Below, one piece after another: positions 55,661-64,000 of a stretch of DNA of 64,000 bases. The position numbers were made by a program, and so were the translations under genes. The stretch's first letter is position 1; each line of letters begins with the position of its first letter. The notes under the pieces were generated by a model. That model was not told where the DNA came from. It searched no databases and saw only the letters and a program-made list of their open reading frames with translations. The DNA lies in contig NZ_JAGGKV010000003.1 of assembly GCF_017874035.1 (NCBI RefSeq), positions 434,001 through 498,000 on the forward strand. Reading direction: 5' to 3'. Origin of the DNA: Paenibacillus aceris (GTDB lineage: Bacteria; Bacillota; Bacilli; Paenibacillales; NBRC-103111).

Positions 55661-56786
55661 GTTTTTCCTCCAACTTCAATCTATAGAAATCTGCCAGTGA
55701 TGACGCCGTGGCCTGCCAGCTGAACTGCTCGACAGCATCGCTCCGCGCTTGCTTCGCTAAGCCGTCCGCCCAGTCTTTGCGCGTGGCAACGGCCGCAATC
55801 TCCCGAGCGAATGCTCTAGGGTTTCTGAAGTCTTGAATCAATACCCCGTTTAGCCCATGCTGAACAATTTCTTTAATCCCACCGTTGGCCGAAGCGATGA
55901 CTGGAAGCCCGGAAGCCATCGCTTCCACGTTGACTAATCCAAAAGCCTCGTGCCTTTGAGAAGGACATACGAAGCAATCGGCAAGGCCATACACCTCGTG
56001 GATATTGCGATGGGGGACATTTCCCAGAAACTTCGCCGGCACTGAGAGTCTACGGGCTTTCCTTTGCAGCGCCGCTTTATAGCCCTTGCTTTGCTCCCCT
56101 CCGGCAATCAAAAGCTTCAAGCCAGGCACCTTTTTCCTAGCCAAATAAATGGCGTTAATTAACTGCTTAAGTCCTTTCCGTTTAATGAGCCTGCCGGCAA
56201 AAAGGACCTGAAAACCATGGCTGACCCGGTATTTCTTCCTCAACCTTTGTTTCACAGAAGCCGATCTAGGCTGGAATCTCTTGATATCCGTCCCTAGGTA
56301 AGTGTGATAAAGCTGGGGCCTGCACATGGGATATAACCGAATCAATTCTTGCTCAAGCGAGGTGCTGTTCGCCACGATCCAATCCACTTCACTTAGCTGA
56401 TCTGAGCATTTTGAAATCGAAGTATAAGGCGGCTTCACGAACGTTAAGGAATGTAGGAACAGAGAAACGGGACTTTGGGGAAAATGGCGTTTGATGGCTG
56501 CCGCGAAGTTGGGTCTGTTGTCTACTTGAATCCAGTCGAATTGTTCGTTCTTCATCGCTTCAATAACTGCGTTCAAGTATTGTTTCGAGCTACCGGATCG
56601 GACTCTTACAATCTTTAACGAACCCTTTGTCGTTATGCGGTTGTAGGCACGATGCTGTCTCGAAATGATGCTCACATGATGCTCTTTGGCAAGCTGCCTT
56701 GCTATGGCATAAATGCATATTTCAACGGAACCGCCCCGTAGCGGCGGTACTGGAATTTGTTCGGGAGCGATGATTAAAAGATGCAC
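55632..56786 (-). CDS. GT4 glycosyltransferase (CotSA-like)
   Basis: The 384-residue GT-B enzyme begins HLLIIAPEQIPVPPLRGGSV and has the sugar-nucleotide-binding region with RHEAFGLVNVEAMASGLPV. It resembles spore-coat glycosyltransferases such as CotSA. Its 3' end overlaps the ATP-grasp gene by 29 bases, consistent with a two-gene spore-surface unit. The start lacks a strong ribosome binding site. Confidence 0.75.
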   Translation of the reverse strand: MHLLIIAPEQIPVPPLRGGSVEICIYAIARQLAKEHHVSIISRQHRAYNRITTKGSLKIVRVRSGSSKQYLNAVIEAMKNEQFDWIQVDNRPNFAAAIKRHFPQSPVSLFLHSLTFVKPPYTSISKCSDQLSEVDWIVANSTSLEQELIRLYPMCRPQLYHTYLGTDIKRFQPRSASVKQRLRKKYRVSHGFQVLFAGRLIKRKGLKQLINAIYLARKKVPGLKLLIAGGEQSKGYKAALQRKARRLSVPAKFLGNVPHRNIHEVYGLADCFVCPSQRHEAFGLVNVEAMASGLPVIASANGGIKEIVQHGLNGVLIQDFRNPRAFAREIAAVATRKDWADGLAKQARSDAVEQFSWQATASSLADFYRLKLEEKHEKDLEETE

Positions 56787-56932
56787 GTTTCTCGTTCACA
56801 TCCTTAAGGCCTGCACGCCCTGTATTCGTAACCCGTACTTATTGTATGAAGCAAACCTTGCTTCGGCAACCAAGGAAACACGACTTCAACACCCTTTTTG
56901 GTTGAGCGCATCGGCTGAGGTTGATACAAAGC

Positions 56933-56970
56933 AAAAGGCCGCCCGCCAGATTTTACTCTGGCGGGCGGCC
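56933..56970. terminator. Terminator of prfC
   Basis: GGCCGCCCGCCAGA and TCTGGCGGGCGGCC form a 14-bp GC-rich stem, flanked by a T run on the minus strand. Confidence 0.8.
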
Positions 56971-56989
56971 TCTTCAAGTCCTTACAGCA

Positions 56990-58573
56990 TTATGGAGCAC
57001 TCGTTAAAAACTTCGCACTCGGATTCTTCTCAATGGAGGATCTCAGAGCATATTCGCTTTCGAACAACCCGACGTAATTCCCTTTTTTATCCTTCACAAG
57101 CTGCGAATTAATACGGAATTTACTCGGATCGATCTTCTCATCGATGATCCAACGCGCAAACTGATAATTCTGGCGCTGCAGTTGAATTTCTACGCCATAT
57201 TCCGATCTCATCCTGTGTTCAAGCACCTCAAATTGCAGTTGGCCAACGACGCCAAGAATCATGTCCTCAAAGCCGATCGTCGTAAATACTTGGATCATGC
57301 CTTCTTCCGTCAATTGATCAATTCCTTTGAGGAACTGCTTTTGTTTCAGTGCATTTTTGATTGAAACCTTGCTGAACAACTCCGGCGAGAAGGTTGGCAG
57401 TTCGTCAAAAACAATCTCCTCCCCCTCGCTCAGGGAATCTCCGATTCGGAAAATACCTGGGTCGAACAAGCCGATAATATCGCCCGGAAATGCCTGCTCC
57501 ACGATATCGCGGTCCTGTGCCAGAAATTGCTGTGGCTGAGCCAGCTTGATATCTTTACCCATGCGGACATGCTTAACCGCCATGCCGCGCTCGAATTTAC
57601 CTGACACGATGCGCAGAAACGCAACGCGGTCGCGGTGAGCCGGGTTCATATTCGCCTGAATTTTGAAAACATAGCCTGAGAATTTCTCCTTGGTAGGCTC
57701 GATTACACCTGCCGTGCTGTTGCGTGGCTCCGGCTTAGGAGCAAGCTGCAGGAAGTTCTCCAAGAACGTCTGCACACCGAAATTGTTCACGGCACTTCCG
57801 AAGAAGACAGGCGTAAGTTCGCCCTTCAGCACCTTCTCCATATCGAAGGGATCGCCCGCTACGTCCAGGAGCTCAATATCATTGCATAGCTGCTGATGCA
57901 GGAATTCGCCGGCGATTTGTCGGACCAGCGGATCTTGCACCCCATCTACCTTGCGCACTTCAATCTCTCTGTGATCCTCGCCGTTATACAGCTCCAGCTG
58001 CGATTTGCCGCGGTCATATACACCACAGAACTGTTTGCCTGACCCAATCGGCCAGTTCATCGGATAAGAACGAATCCCGAGCACTTCTTCCAGCTCTTCT
58101 AGAAGCTCGAACGGATCGCGGCCCTCGCGGTCCAATTTGTTGATAAACGTGAAGATCGGAATGCCGCGCATCCGGCAAACCTGAAATAACTTCTTCGTTT
58201 GTGTCTCGACCCCTTTGGCCACGTCAATCAGCATCACTGCGCTATCCGCAGCAGTAAGCGTTCGGTAGGTGTCCTCGCTGAAGTCTTGGTGACCTGGTGT
58301 ATCCAGAATGTTAACCCGGTGCCCTTCGTAGTCGAACTGCATCACACTGGACGTTACGGAGATTCCGCGCTGCTTTTCAATTTCCATCCAGTCGGACGTT
58401 GCGTGTTTGCTGGCTTTGCGCCCTTTGACGGTTCCCGCTAAGCGAATCGCGCCCCCGAATAACAGCAGTTTCTCGGTCAAGGTCGTTTTCCCCGCATCCG
58501 GGTGAGAAATAATCGCGAACGTGCGTCGCTTAGCGACTTCCGTTTCGAGTAGCTTTGTGAGTTGCGTAGTCAT
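56990..58573 (-). CDS. prfC: Peptide chain release factor 3
   Basis: The 527-residue translational GTPase recycles RF1/RF2 from ribosomes. It has G1 SHPDAGKTTL, G3 LDTPGHQDFSEDTYR and G4 FINKLDREGRDP, and the length matches RF3. No other gene appears to be in the same unit; a strong terminator follows. Confidence 0.95.
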   Translation of the reverse strand: MTTQLTKLLETEVAKRRTFAIISHPDAGKTTLTEKLLLFGGAIRLAGTVKGRKASKHATSDWMEIEKQRGISVTSSVMQFDYEGHRVNILDTPGHQDFSEDTYRTLTAADSAVMLIDVAKGVETQTKKLFQVCRMRGIPIFTFINKLDREGRDPFELLEELEEVLGIRSYPMNWPIGSGKQFCGVYDRGKSQLELYNGEDHREIEVRKVDGVQDPLVRQIAGEFLHQQLCNDIELLDVAGDPFDMEKVLKGELTPVFFGSAVNNFGVQTFLENFLQLAPKPEPRNSTAGVIEPTKEKFSGYVFKIQANMNPAHRDRVAFLRIVSGKFERGMAVKHVRMGKDIKLAQPQQFLAQDRDIVEQAFPGDIIGLFDPGIFRIGDSLSEGEEIVFDELPTFSPELFSKVSIKNALKQKQFLKGIDQLTEEGMIQVFTTIGFEDMILGVVGQLQFEVLEHRMRSEYGVEIQLQRQNYQFARWIIDEKIDPSKFRINSQLVKDKKGNYVGLFESEYALRSSIEKNPSAKFLTSAP

Positions 58574-58630
58574 CTGTTAGTTTAATTCCCTTCTTCTTTT
58601 ACATGGGTACTGCTGGGTACTGCTTATTGA

Positions 58631-59701
58631 TTAAGCTTGGGCTTTCTGCAAATCGATACTCCAATTCGCTTCATCAAGGAAAGTGCGGTTGCTGAACTCC
58701 CTGCCGCGCACGACAACCTTATCGGCAAATACTTGCACATAGATACCCTGAGCTTTATTCTTAGCTTCTTGCTGGTAAGCACGGTTCAGCGTTCTGCCGA
58801 CCGATGCATTGTGGAAATAATGGAATGTTTCCTTCACATAATGCGGGGTTCCATTCTGGAAATCTTGATGGCGATGTCCGCAGAAGACGAACACATTCTT
58901 ATATGGCTTTAGCGTCTCACGGAACTGAATCGCGCGGATTAATTGGTGAGTACCTCCATCTGTGCCATTCGGAGGCAGTGGTTGATGCGTCATGACGAAC
59001 AGCGGTCTACCCGGTTGATACAGAGCTTTGACCCTTTCTTTGAACCAGGCCAACTGCTCATCGGAATACCATGCTCCCTCACCAACCTCCGGCTTTTCCT
59101 GCACGTAGGCTTCCTGTGAAAGCAGCAGAATGGAATGGCCTTTCGTCGTAAAATCATTGTAAAGCGTTTTGTAGCCGAAAAACTTCTTGAACTGCTCCCT
59201 GCTGACCTCATCGCTTTTGCCGTTCGGAACGGCTGCTTGATCCCAGGTATTCGCTTTATTGATCCAGATCGTGTAATAGTCGTGATTTCCCATGTTCGCA
59301 TGAACAGGCGGAAGTTTATACTCATTTACAATGGTACGCAGCTCCTTGTAATCTCGTTCCGTTCCCGTATCCGTCAAATCGCCCGTTAACATAATGGCGT
59401 CAACTGGACCGTCGAAATGCGTAATATCATCAAGCGCCTGACGTAATTTCTTACCTGTGAGAGGATCGCCTATAGTGATATGAAGATCGCTTAGTATAAA
59501 ATAGGACATGAGCGGACCTGTCGGCAGCGGTTCAGCCGAAGGTTGCGCTACAGCTTGAGCGGGCTCAGGTTTAACGGAAGACAGAGCCGGCTGATCATCC
59601 GCCATAAACTTTTTCTTTACCATTTGACTAAAAAAAGCACTTAAACCAACTAATGCAGCCCCGATAGCAAGCAACCATCTTATAAAAGCTCTTCGCGACA
59701 T
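58631..59701 (-). CDS. Exported metallophosphoesterase with twin-arginine-like signal
   Basis: The 356-residue protein starts SRRAFIRWLLAIGAALVG, a twin-arginine-like motif followed by a hydrophobic stretch, then a Pro/Ala linker and a calcineurin-type domain: ILSDLHITIGD, LTGDLTDTG, MGNHDYY, MTHQPLP and FCGHRHQDF. It likely hydrolyses phosphoesters outside the cell. Substrate unknown. It lies upstream of prfC on the same strand, 58 bases apart. Confidence 0.8.
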   Translation of the reverse strand: MSRRAFIRWLLAIGAALVGLSAFFSQMVKKKFMADDQPALSSVKPEPAQAVAQPSAEPLPTGPLMSYFILSDLHITIGDPLTGKKLRQALDDITHFDGPVDAIMLTGDLTDTGTERDYKELRTIVNEYKLPPVHANMGNHDYYTIWINKANTWDQAAVPNGKSDEVSREQFKKFFGYKTLYNDFTTKGHSILLLSQEAYVQEKPEVGEGAWYSDEQLAWFKERVKALYQPGRPLFVMTHQPLPPNGTDGGTHQLIRAIQFRETLKPYKNVFVFCGHRHQDFQNGTPHYVKETFHYFHNASVGRTLNRAYQQEAKNKAQGIYVQVFADKVVVRGREFSNRTFLDEANWSIDLQKAQA

Positions 59702-59754
59702 AAACGCACCTCAAGTATAATAGTCAGGATTTACTCCGTAAGTTTTATTATACC

Positions 59755-59790
59755 ACAAAAAATCCAATAGGCGTCAGTCGCCTATTGGAT
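59755..59790 (-). terminator. Terminator of zwf
   Basis: ATCCAATAGGCG and CGCCTATTGGAT form a 12-bp stem, and on the minus strand TTTTTT follows. Confidence 0.8.
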
Positions 59791-59805
59791 GTTATGCTCG
59801 CGTGC

Positions 59806-61341
59806 TTAAGTTAAAACCGTTGTCTTTTGAACGGCTTCCCAATCGACTTCGCCTTCATTTTGACCATTGATCGGCCACCACTTGAAGCCGTCTTCAGCGA
59901 GCAGCTTAGTCGCCTCTTCAGGTCCCCATGAGCCAGCCGGATACTGCTTCAGATCGTCAGTTCTCTCATTCCATGCTGCAGCGATGCGATCCACGTAAGA
60001 CCAAGCAAGCGCTACTTCATCCCAACGGGTGAAGTACGTAGAATCTCCGCGCGCTGCATCATACAGCAAACGCTCGTAGGCTTCCGGCGTGTTAATGCCG
60101 ATTTGGCAGCTTTGGCAGAAATCCATCGCAACCGGCACGATCACACCTTCAGATCCAGGCTGCTTCGCATTCATTTTCAAATAAATGCCTTCCATCGGGT
60201 TTACGCGGAATACTAGCAGATTCGGGTCCATTTCATGCTTTTTGGCCAAATAAACATTATTCGGAATATTCTTGAATTCAACAACGACTTCCGTTGTTTT
60301 GACCGGCAGCCTTTTTCCTGTCCGAATGTAGAAAGGCACACCAGCCCACCGGAAGTTATCAACGTGAACGCGGGCAGCGAAATACGTTTCTGTCGTCGAT
60401 TGCGGATTCACGGAATCTTCCTCGCGGTAAGAAGGTAACGCTTTTCCTTTGCTCGAACCGCTTGCATATTGTCCGCGCACGACATTCGCCCGAACGTCAT
60501 CACCGTCTTCGAATAAACGCAGGGAACGCAGCACCTTCACCTTCTCATCGCGGATATCTTCCGGATGCAGGCGGCTCGGCGGCTCCATCGCCATCATCAT
60601 CAGCATTTGCAGCATATGGTTCTGCCCCATATCGCGCAAAGCACCGGAATGATCGTAGTACCCGCCACGCTCTTCAACACCAACGGTTTCACTAAGCGTA
60701 ATTTGAATATTTGCTATGTATTTATTATTCCATAGGGGCTCGAAGAATGCGTTAGCGAAACGCACAAACTCAATATTTTGCACCATTTCTTTACCGAGGT
60801 AATGATCGATGCGGTAAATATCTTTCTCCTCAAACACTTGACGGAGTTGACCGTTCAAACGCTCAGCCGACGGCAGATCGTAGCCGAATGGCTTCTCAAT
60901 GACAAGACGGTGCCAGCCTTTGGTTTGCAACAAGCCGCCTTCGCTTAGGTTGTAGGAGACGTTGCCGAAAAGTTCCGGCGCCAAAGCCAGGTAGAATAAA
61001 CGGTTTCCACCCGTTTGATATTGTTCATCCAGTCTTGCAGACAATACATTTAGCTCGTGGAAGCCTGCGACATTGTTGATATCAAGTGACATGTATTCGA
61101 AACGCTGAGCAAAACGCGTCCATTCTGCATCATCCGTAATTTTGTACCGGGCGAATTCTTGGATCGAGTGCTTCACGTCATCACGAAACTGTTCATTCGT
61201 CCGCGGTCTGCGTGCCAGACCGACAACCGCAAAATTTTCTCCTAATTTCCCTTCACGATACAAGCTATAAAAAGCTGGAAACAGCTTTCTTTTCGCCAAA
61301 TCGCCAGTTGCCCCGAAAATATAAAATACAGCTCCACTCAT
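59806..61341 (-). CDS. zwf: Glucose-6-phosphate dehydrogenase
   Basis: The 511-residue enzyme makes 6-phosphogluconolactone and NADPH in the oxidative pentose phosphate pathway. It has FGATGDLAKRK (coenzyme site) and IDHYLGKEMVQN (active-site His). Start at ATG 61341 with a weak site. The next gene downstream is the metallophosphoesterase, beyond the terminator. Confidence 0.95.
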   Translation of the reverse strand: MSGAVFYIFGATGDLAKRKLFPAFYSLYREGKLGENFAVVGLARRPRTNEQFRDDVKHSIQEFARYKITDDAEWTRFAQRFEYMSLDINNVAGFHELNVLSARLDEQYQTGGNRLFYLALAPELFGNVSYNLSEGGLLQTKGWHRLVIEKPFGYDLPSAERLNGQLRQVFEEKDIYRIDHYLGKEMVQNIEFVRFANAFFEPLWNNKYIANIQITLSETVGVEERGGYYDHSGALRDMGQNHMLQMLMMMAMEPPSRLHPEDIRDEKVKVLRSLRLFEDGDDVRANVVRGQYASGSSKGKALPSYREEDSVNPQSTTETYFAARVHVDNFRWAGVPFYIRTGKRLPVKTTEVVVEFKNIPNNVYLAKKHEMDPNLLVFRVNPMEGIYLKMNAKQPGSEGVIVPVAMDFCQSCQIGINTPEAYERLLYDAARGDSTYFTRWDEVALAWSYVDRIAAAWNERTDDLKQYPAGSWGPEEATKLLAEDGFKWWPINGQNEGEVDWEAVQKTTVLT

Positions 61342-61532
61342 CTATGCATCATTCTTTCTCTTTTAGGATTAGTTAATATGCTTAGCATACCTAAAATTGT
61401 CAAGCTATTCAACTTTTCTGAGAACTTTCACTAATAACAATTTCTTATAAAAAACTAGACATTCGTCTATACAGAAGTGAAGCCCGCCGAATAGGCTACA
61501 GTACATACAAATACGGAGGTGCCAAGATCCTC

Positions 61533-61895
61533 ATGCAGTCCATTCATCCTATTACCGAGAAGACCTGTAAAAGCCTGTTCGGAAAGCCTGTTCTTCTTTA
61601 TCTTAACGATGGCTCACAAGTATTCGGAGTCCTAAGTCGTTTTGAGAAAAATACGCTCATTCTGAATGACGAGGCTCGCCCGAACCTTAATTTAACTACA
61701 TCCAAGAAGAAAAGCAAAACCAGCACCAAATCGAAAACGGTCAAAATGAAATTGGCGGAAACAGAGCCGTCCAGCCCGGAGCCAGCGCTCGAGCGATTAA
61801 ACTTCTTCGGAATGCCGCTTTTCGGCGGCCCAGCCCCTGATTCGGGAGCGATCGATATACCGGTCGACCGGGTTGCCGCTATGTTCACCGAATGA
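61533..61895 (+). CDS. Small Sm-like-fold candidate protein
   Basis: The 120-residue protein begins with a region (residues 12-43) of the pattern KPVLLYLNDGSQVFGVLSRF, similar to Sm-fold barrels, then a Lys/Ser/Thr-rich segment (KKKSKTSTKSKTVKMK) and a C-terminal tail with AIDIPVDRVAAMF. GGAGGTG lies 11 bases before the ATG. No family is recognised with certainty; RNA binding is a guess. Confidence 0.55.
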   Translation: MQSIHPITEKTCKSLFGKPVLLYLNDGSQVFGVLSRFEKNTLILNDEARPNLNLTTSKKKSKTSTKSKTVKMKLAETEPSSPEPALERLNFFGMPLFGGPAPDSGAIDIPVDRVAAMFTE

Positions 61896-61899
61896 AGAA

Positions 61900-61938
61900 A
61901 AGGCTGCGGATGTCTCACCCATCTGCAGCCCTTGTTTT
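61900..61938. terminator. Terminator between the Sm-like gene and the GNAT gene
   Basis: GGCTGCgGATG and CATCtGCAGCC pair over seven bases, flanked by T-rich ends, between convergent genes. Confidence 0.6.
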
Positions 61939-62383
61939 ACCTGATAAGCTTCTTTCTCATCTTGTAGCAGCTTAACTCGGGGAGGTACTCCTGAATCTCA
62001 TATCCTTTGCTTAAGTAAAAGCCGATGGCTTTGGGATTACTGTCATCTACAAACAGCTCTGCAGTGCGACAGCGCTCGCTTTTGCCATAGTCTTCCGCCA
62101 TTTTCATGAGCTCTTTCCCCAAGCCTTTTCCCTGTTCGCGGGGATCGACGGCCAGCATATCCACGAACAGCACGTTCGATTTGCGAATGACCGAAATGAA
62201 GCCGTATGGCTGTTTATATCCTTTAGCTGCCACAAATGTTTTGTTGTGGTTCAGCCGCTTACGAATTTCTGAAAATGTGATCGAAGTACTTGACTGATAT
62301 AGTCTGGAAAAGGGGACTAACTGTTCAACAACCAAACGATGAATCGCCCGATCGTCATTAGCTGCAAACCGTTTGCGAATCAC
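61937..62383 (-). CDS. GNAT acetyltransferase
   Basis: The protein of about 148 residues has a GNAT fold: LFVDMLAVDPREQGKGLGKE (Q/R-x-x-G-x-G/A) and NPKAIGFYLSKGYEIQEYL. Substrate unknown. GTG at 62383 lies eight bases after GGAGG; an ATG at 62389 is only three bases from the site. It is divergent from the gene at 62537. Confidence 0.8.
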   Translation of the reverse strand: MIRKRFAANDDRAIHRLVVEQLVPFSRLYQSSTSITFSEIRKRLNHNKTFVAAKGYKQPYGFISVIRKSNVLFVDMLAVDPREQGKGLGKELMKMAEDYGKSERCRTAELFVDDSNPKAIGFYLSKGYEIQEYLPELSCYKMRKKLIR

Positions 62384-62536
62384 GCGCATCGCCTCCACAA
62401 GAAGCAATAATGCTATCTTATGTTGGTCCGCGCAAAAATGACTCAACTCCTTCCTCGAATTCTTCTTGGCACGTACCAATTTACCCCAAAACCTGCGAAT
62501 GCTATACTAGACTTAAGCGAAAATGAGGTGATTGAT

Positions 62537-62953
62537 ATGATCTATGCCTATCCTCCAATAATGGCAGTAAAGAGTTATCAAACTCATAAGGATTATTACC
62601 GTGTTAGCGGAGTCCGCGGCATCGCCGGCGGTAAATCAACTACGATTCGTGTGCCCCTAGATCTTCCTTCAGAGGGCTCCCCTTATCAGAAATTCGCCAA
62701 AGCAGCGGCCAAATCAGAAGCCGGATTCGTTCAAACCGCAAATAGCATAACCAATCCATCCGCTCAATCCGTAGTCGGGGCAAAACCGGCTGACAACAAT
62801 CGCGAAAACATCCTAGAACCTACACGTCAATATATACATACACATAATGAACTTCAGACCTCCTTGCGGAAATCGCCTGCATACATAACTCGAAAGCTCC
62901 AAGCCTATTTGCAGGTCCCGGTAAGCGGACAACTGTTTGATACACAGATGTGA
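62537..62953 (+). CDS. Protein of unknown function
   Basis: The protein of about 138 residues is neither membrane-bound nor clearly domain-like. It begins IYAYPPIMAVKSYQTHKDYY, has a Gly/Arg-rich turn (VSGVRGIAGGKSTTIRVPLD), and a Ser/Ala/Thr-rich middle. GAGGTG precedes the ATG at 62537. It is not recognised. Confidence 0.55.
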   Translation: MIYAYPPIMAVKSYQTHKDYYRVSGVRGIAGGKSTTIRVPLDLPSEGSPYQKFAKAAAKSEAGFVQTANSITNPSAQSVVGAKPADNNRENILEPTRQYIHTHNELQTSLRKSPAYITRKLQAYLQVPVSGQLFDTQM

Positions 62954-62970
62954 TTTGCCTTCTTAATCTC

Positions 62971-63035
62971 AAAAAAGCGACCCTCCTGAATGAGCTCATG
63001 CACCTGCATGCTCACCCAGAGGGCCGCTTTTTTTA
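62971..63035. terminator. Terminator between the unknown gene and signal peptidase gene
   Basis: AAAAAAGCGaCCCTC and GAGGGcCGCTTTTTTT form a long stem that closes a branched loop between convergent genes. Confidence 0.7.
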
Positions 63036-63581
63036 GAATAGTTTCTTCCCTAAGACATGATCGAGTGGAACGTATCCAATCACTCGGCTGTCCATACTGT
63101 TATTTCGATTATCTCCCATCACGAAAACGTGGTCCTCCGGAACCGTCCACTGCTTGTTTCCGTTCGCTCTCATCGCTTCATTCAGGTACGGCTCGTCCAG
63201 AAGCTGGCCGTTACGATACAATTTATCGTCTTTCATCTCCAGATGATCCCCTGGCTTGCCAATTACACGTTTGATCCAGACATGCTTGTCATCGCCCTTC
63301 GTAAACAAACTGAGCAGCGGGCTGTCTAGCAAGTCATTCTTAAAGGTCCGCTTCAGATCTACTCTGGAATCAATGATCACAATGTCCCCATAATTCGGTT
63401 CATAATTAAACGTATGAGAAAGTTTGGATACATACACACGCTGACTGTCATGCAGCGTAGGGTCCATGGAATGTCCCATGACTTTCGTCGATTGGAACAC
63501 AAAAACGCCAAGAAATACGACTAAAATAAAAGAAATGGCAATGGAGCCGAACCAGCTCCACAATTGCTTGAGAAAATTCAT
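63033..63581 (-). CDS. Signal peptidase I
   Basis: The 182-residue protein cleaves Sec signal peptides. It has one N-terminal helix (about residues 12-33), the catalytic Ser in MGHSMDPTL, the catalytic Lys in IKRVIGKPGDHLEM, and a C-terminal GDNRNNSMDSR box. Standard type I SPase of Gram-positive bacteria. The stop is inside the terminator stem. Confidence 0.95.
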   Translation of the reverse strand: MNFLKQLWSWFGSIAISFILVVFLGVFVFQSTKVMGHSMDPTLHDSQRVYVSKLSHTFNYEPNYGDIVIIDSRVDLKRTFKNDLLDSPLLSLFTKGDDKHVWIKRVIGKPGDHLEMKDDKLYRNGQLLDEPYLNEAMRANGNKQWTVPEDHVFVMGDNRNNSMDSRVIGYVPLDHVLGKKLF

Positions 63582-63607
63582 CCTTATCGCTCCCTTGTAC
63601 CTTGTTG

Positions 63608-64000
63608 CTACTCAGCCAATCCGTGCTTAAAGGCATAGATCGCTGCTTGCGTCCGATCTTCCACACCAAGCTTGGCTAGTACATTCGTGACGTGAAATTT
63701 CACTGTTTTCACACCGATAAATAAGTCATCCGCCAGCTCCTGGTTAGACTTTCCTTTGGCAATCAAGCGCAGAACTTCCATCTCCCGCTCGGTCAACTCT
63801 TCATGCGGTTGTGCTGCCGCCTTAGGCTGCCTGAAACGGTTCATAATCTTAGAGGCTACCTGCGACTCCAGTATGGACTGCCCTTTGGCCGCGGCTCTAA
63901 TCGCTTGAGCGATTTCAGAAGCGCGAGACGTTTTGAGCAAATAACTAAAGGCGCCTGCTTCAATCACTGGATACATTTTCTCATCATCCAGGAAGCTAGT
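63608..64000 (-). CDS. LiaR/VraR-like NarL-family response regulator (C-terminal part; 5' end outside window)
   Basis: The frame is open to the window edge. The visible part has the end of the receiver domain (TSFLDDEKMYPVIEAGAFSY, then LLKTSRASEIAQAIRA) and the LuxR helix-turn-helix (LTEREMEVLRLIAKGKSNQE, then LADDLFIGVKTVKFHVTN). LTSFLDDEK...YLLKTS is typical of LiaR/VraR, regulators of the cell-envelope stress response. It is cut by the window end; the partner kinase should be outside. Confidence 0.85.
   Translation of the reverse strand, partial: TSFLDDEKMYPVIEAGAFSYLLKTSRASEIAQAIRAAAKGQSILESQVASKIMNRFRQPKAAAQPHEELTEREMEVLRLIAKGKSNQELADDLFIGVKTVKFHVTNVLAKLGVEDRTQAAIYAFKHGLAE

Noticed and set aside
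62420-62536. N-terminal extension of the unknown gene to ATG 62420
   Set aside because: It overlaps the divergent GNAT promoter and start region and lacks a ribosome binding site; the ATG at 62537 has GAGGTG.

Overview
The window looks like a chromosomal segment of an endospore-forming, low-to-mid GC Gram-positive bacterium of the Paenibacillus type. The evidence is two gerA-type germinant receptor operons, two small acid-soluble spore protein genes (an alpha/beta type and sspI), LytH, YunB and YheC/YheD-type spore proteins, a LiaR-like regulator, AGGAGG-type ribosome binding sites, and CUT1 sugar transporters with LplB/YtcP/YtcQ-like subunits. I see no insertion sequence, prophage, CRISPR array, rRNA or tRNA. 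The species assignment is inference.

Layout. 1-1.8 kb: end of a nickel-pincer cofactor (lar) locus, with larB and a LarC that is split into two convergent genes. 1.9-3.8 kb: convergent lytH/yunB sporulation pair. 3.9-11.6 kb: an exported CYTH-like protein, a LysR regulator and a divergent ABC uptake operon (ATPase, binding protein, fused permease) that ends in a beta-CASP metallo-beta-lactamase protein. 11.6-17.2 kb: a stress block made of a pentapeptide-repeat protein, an ECF sigma factor with no anti-sigma gene beside it, a 33-residue membrane peptide, and a five-gene terD-terD-terD-terA/D-terC operon preceded by a perfect sigma-W-type promoter. 17.4-22.6 kb: a five-gene gerA operon with two permease (B) genes. 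22.6-25.5 kb: a LysM-CAP protein behind a c-di-AMP (ydaO/yuaA) riboswitch, a SASP, an ATP-dependent DNA ligase and small proteins.

25.6-31.7 kb: a CUT1 transporter with its membrane-bound AraC-type regulator. 31.9-35.4 kb: glutamate dehydrogenase, an acetyltransferase and a MATE exporter. 35.6-41.6 kb: an alpha-glucoside locus (LacI regulator, binding protein, two permeases, GH13 glucosidase) with three matching palindromic operators. 42-46 kb: a second gerA operon (A-C-B) flanked by two very small membrane-protein ORFs. 46.5-49.1 kb: TrmH-type methyltransferase, KtrA/C-type potassium gate, sspI and an MtnX-like phosphatase. 49.2-53.3 kb: a LacI-controlled sugar oxidoreductase/ThuA operon. 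53.5-56.8 kb: a degenerate-GGDEF/EAL protein that ends in a shared inverted repeat with a convergent ATP-grasp spore-coat gene and its overlapping glycosyltransferase. 57-64 kb: prfC, a metallophosphoesterase, zwf, an Sm-like small protein, a GNAT, an unknown protein, signal peptidase I and the 3' part of a LiaR-like regulator.

The most unusual features are the split convergent larC, the sigma-W-like/ter/pentapeptide/micropeptide stress block, the shared C-terminal palindrome at 54.85 kb, the possible one-base frameshift at the start of the first gerA gene, and several small membrane proteins below usual gene-calling length. Many start codons below were moved to the ATG/GTG that has a good ribosome binding site.
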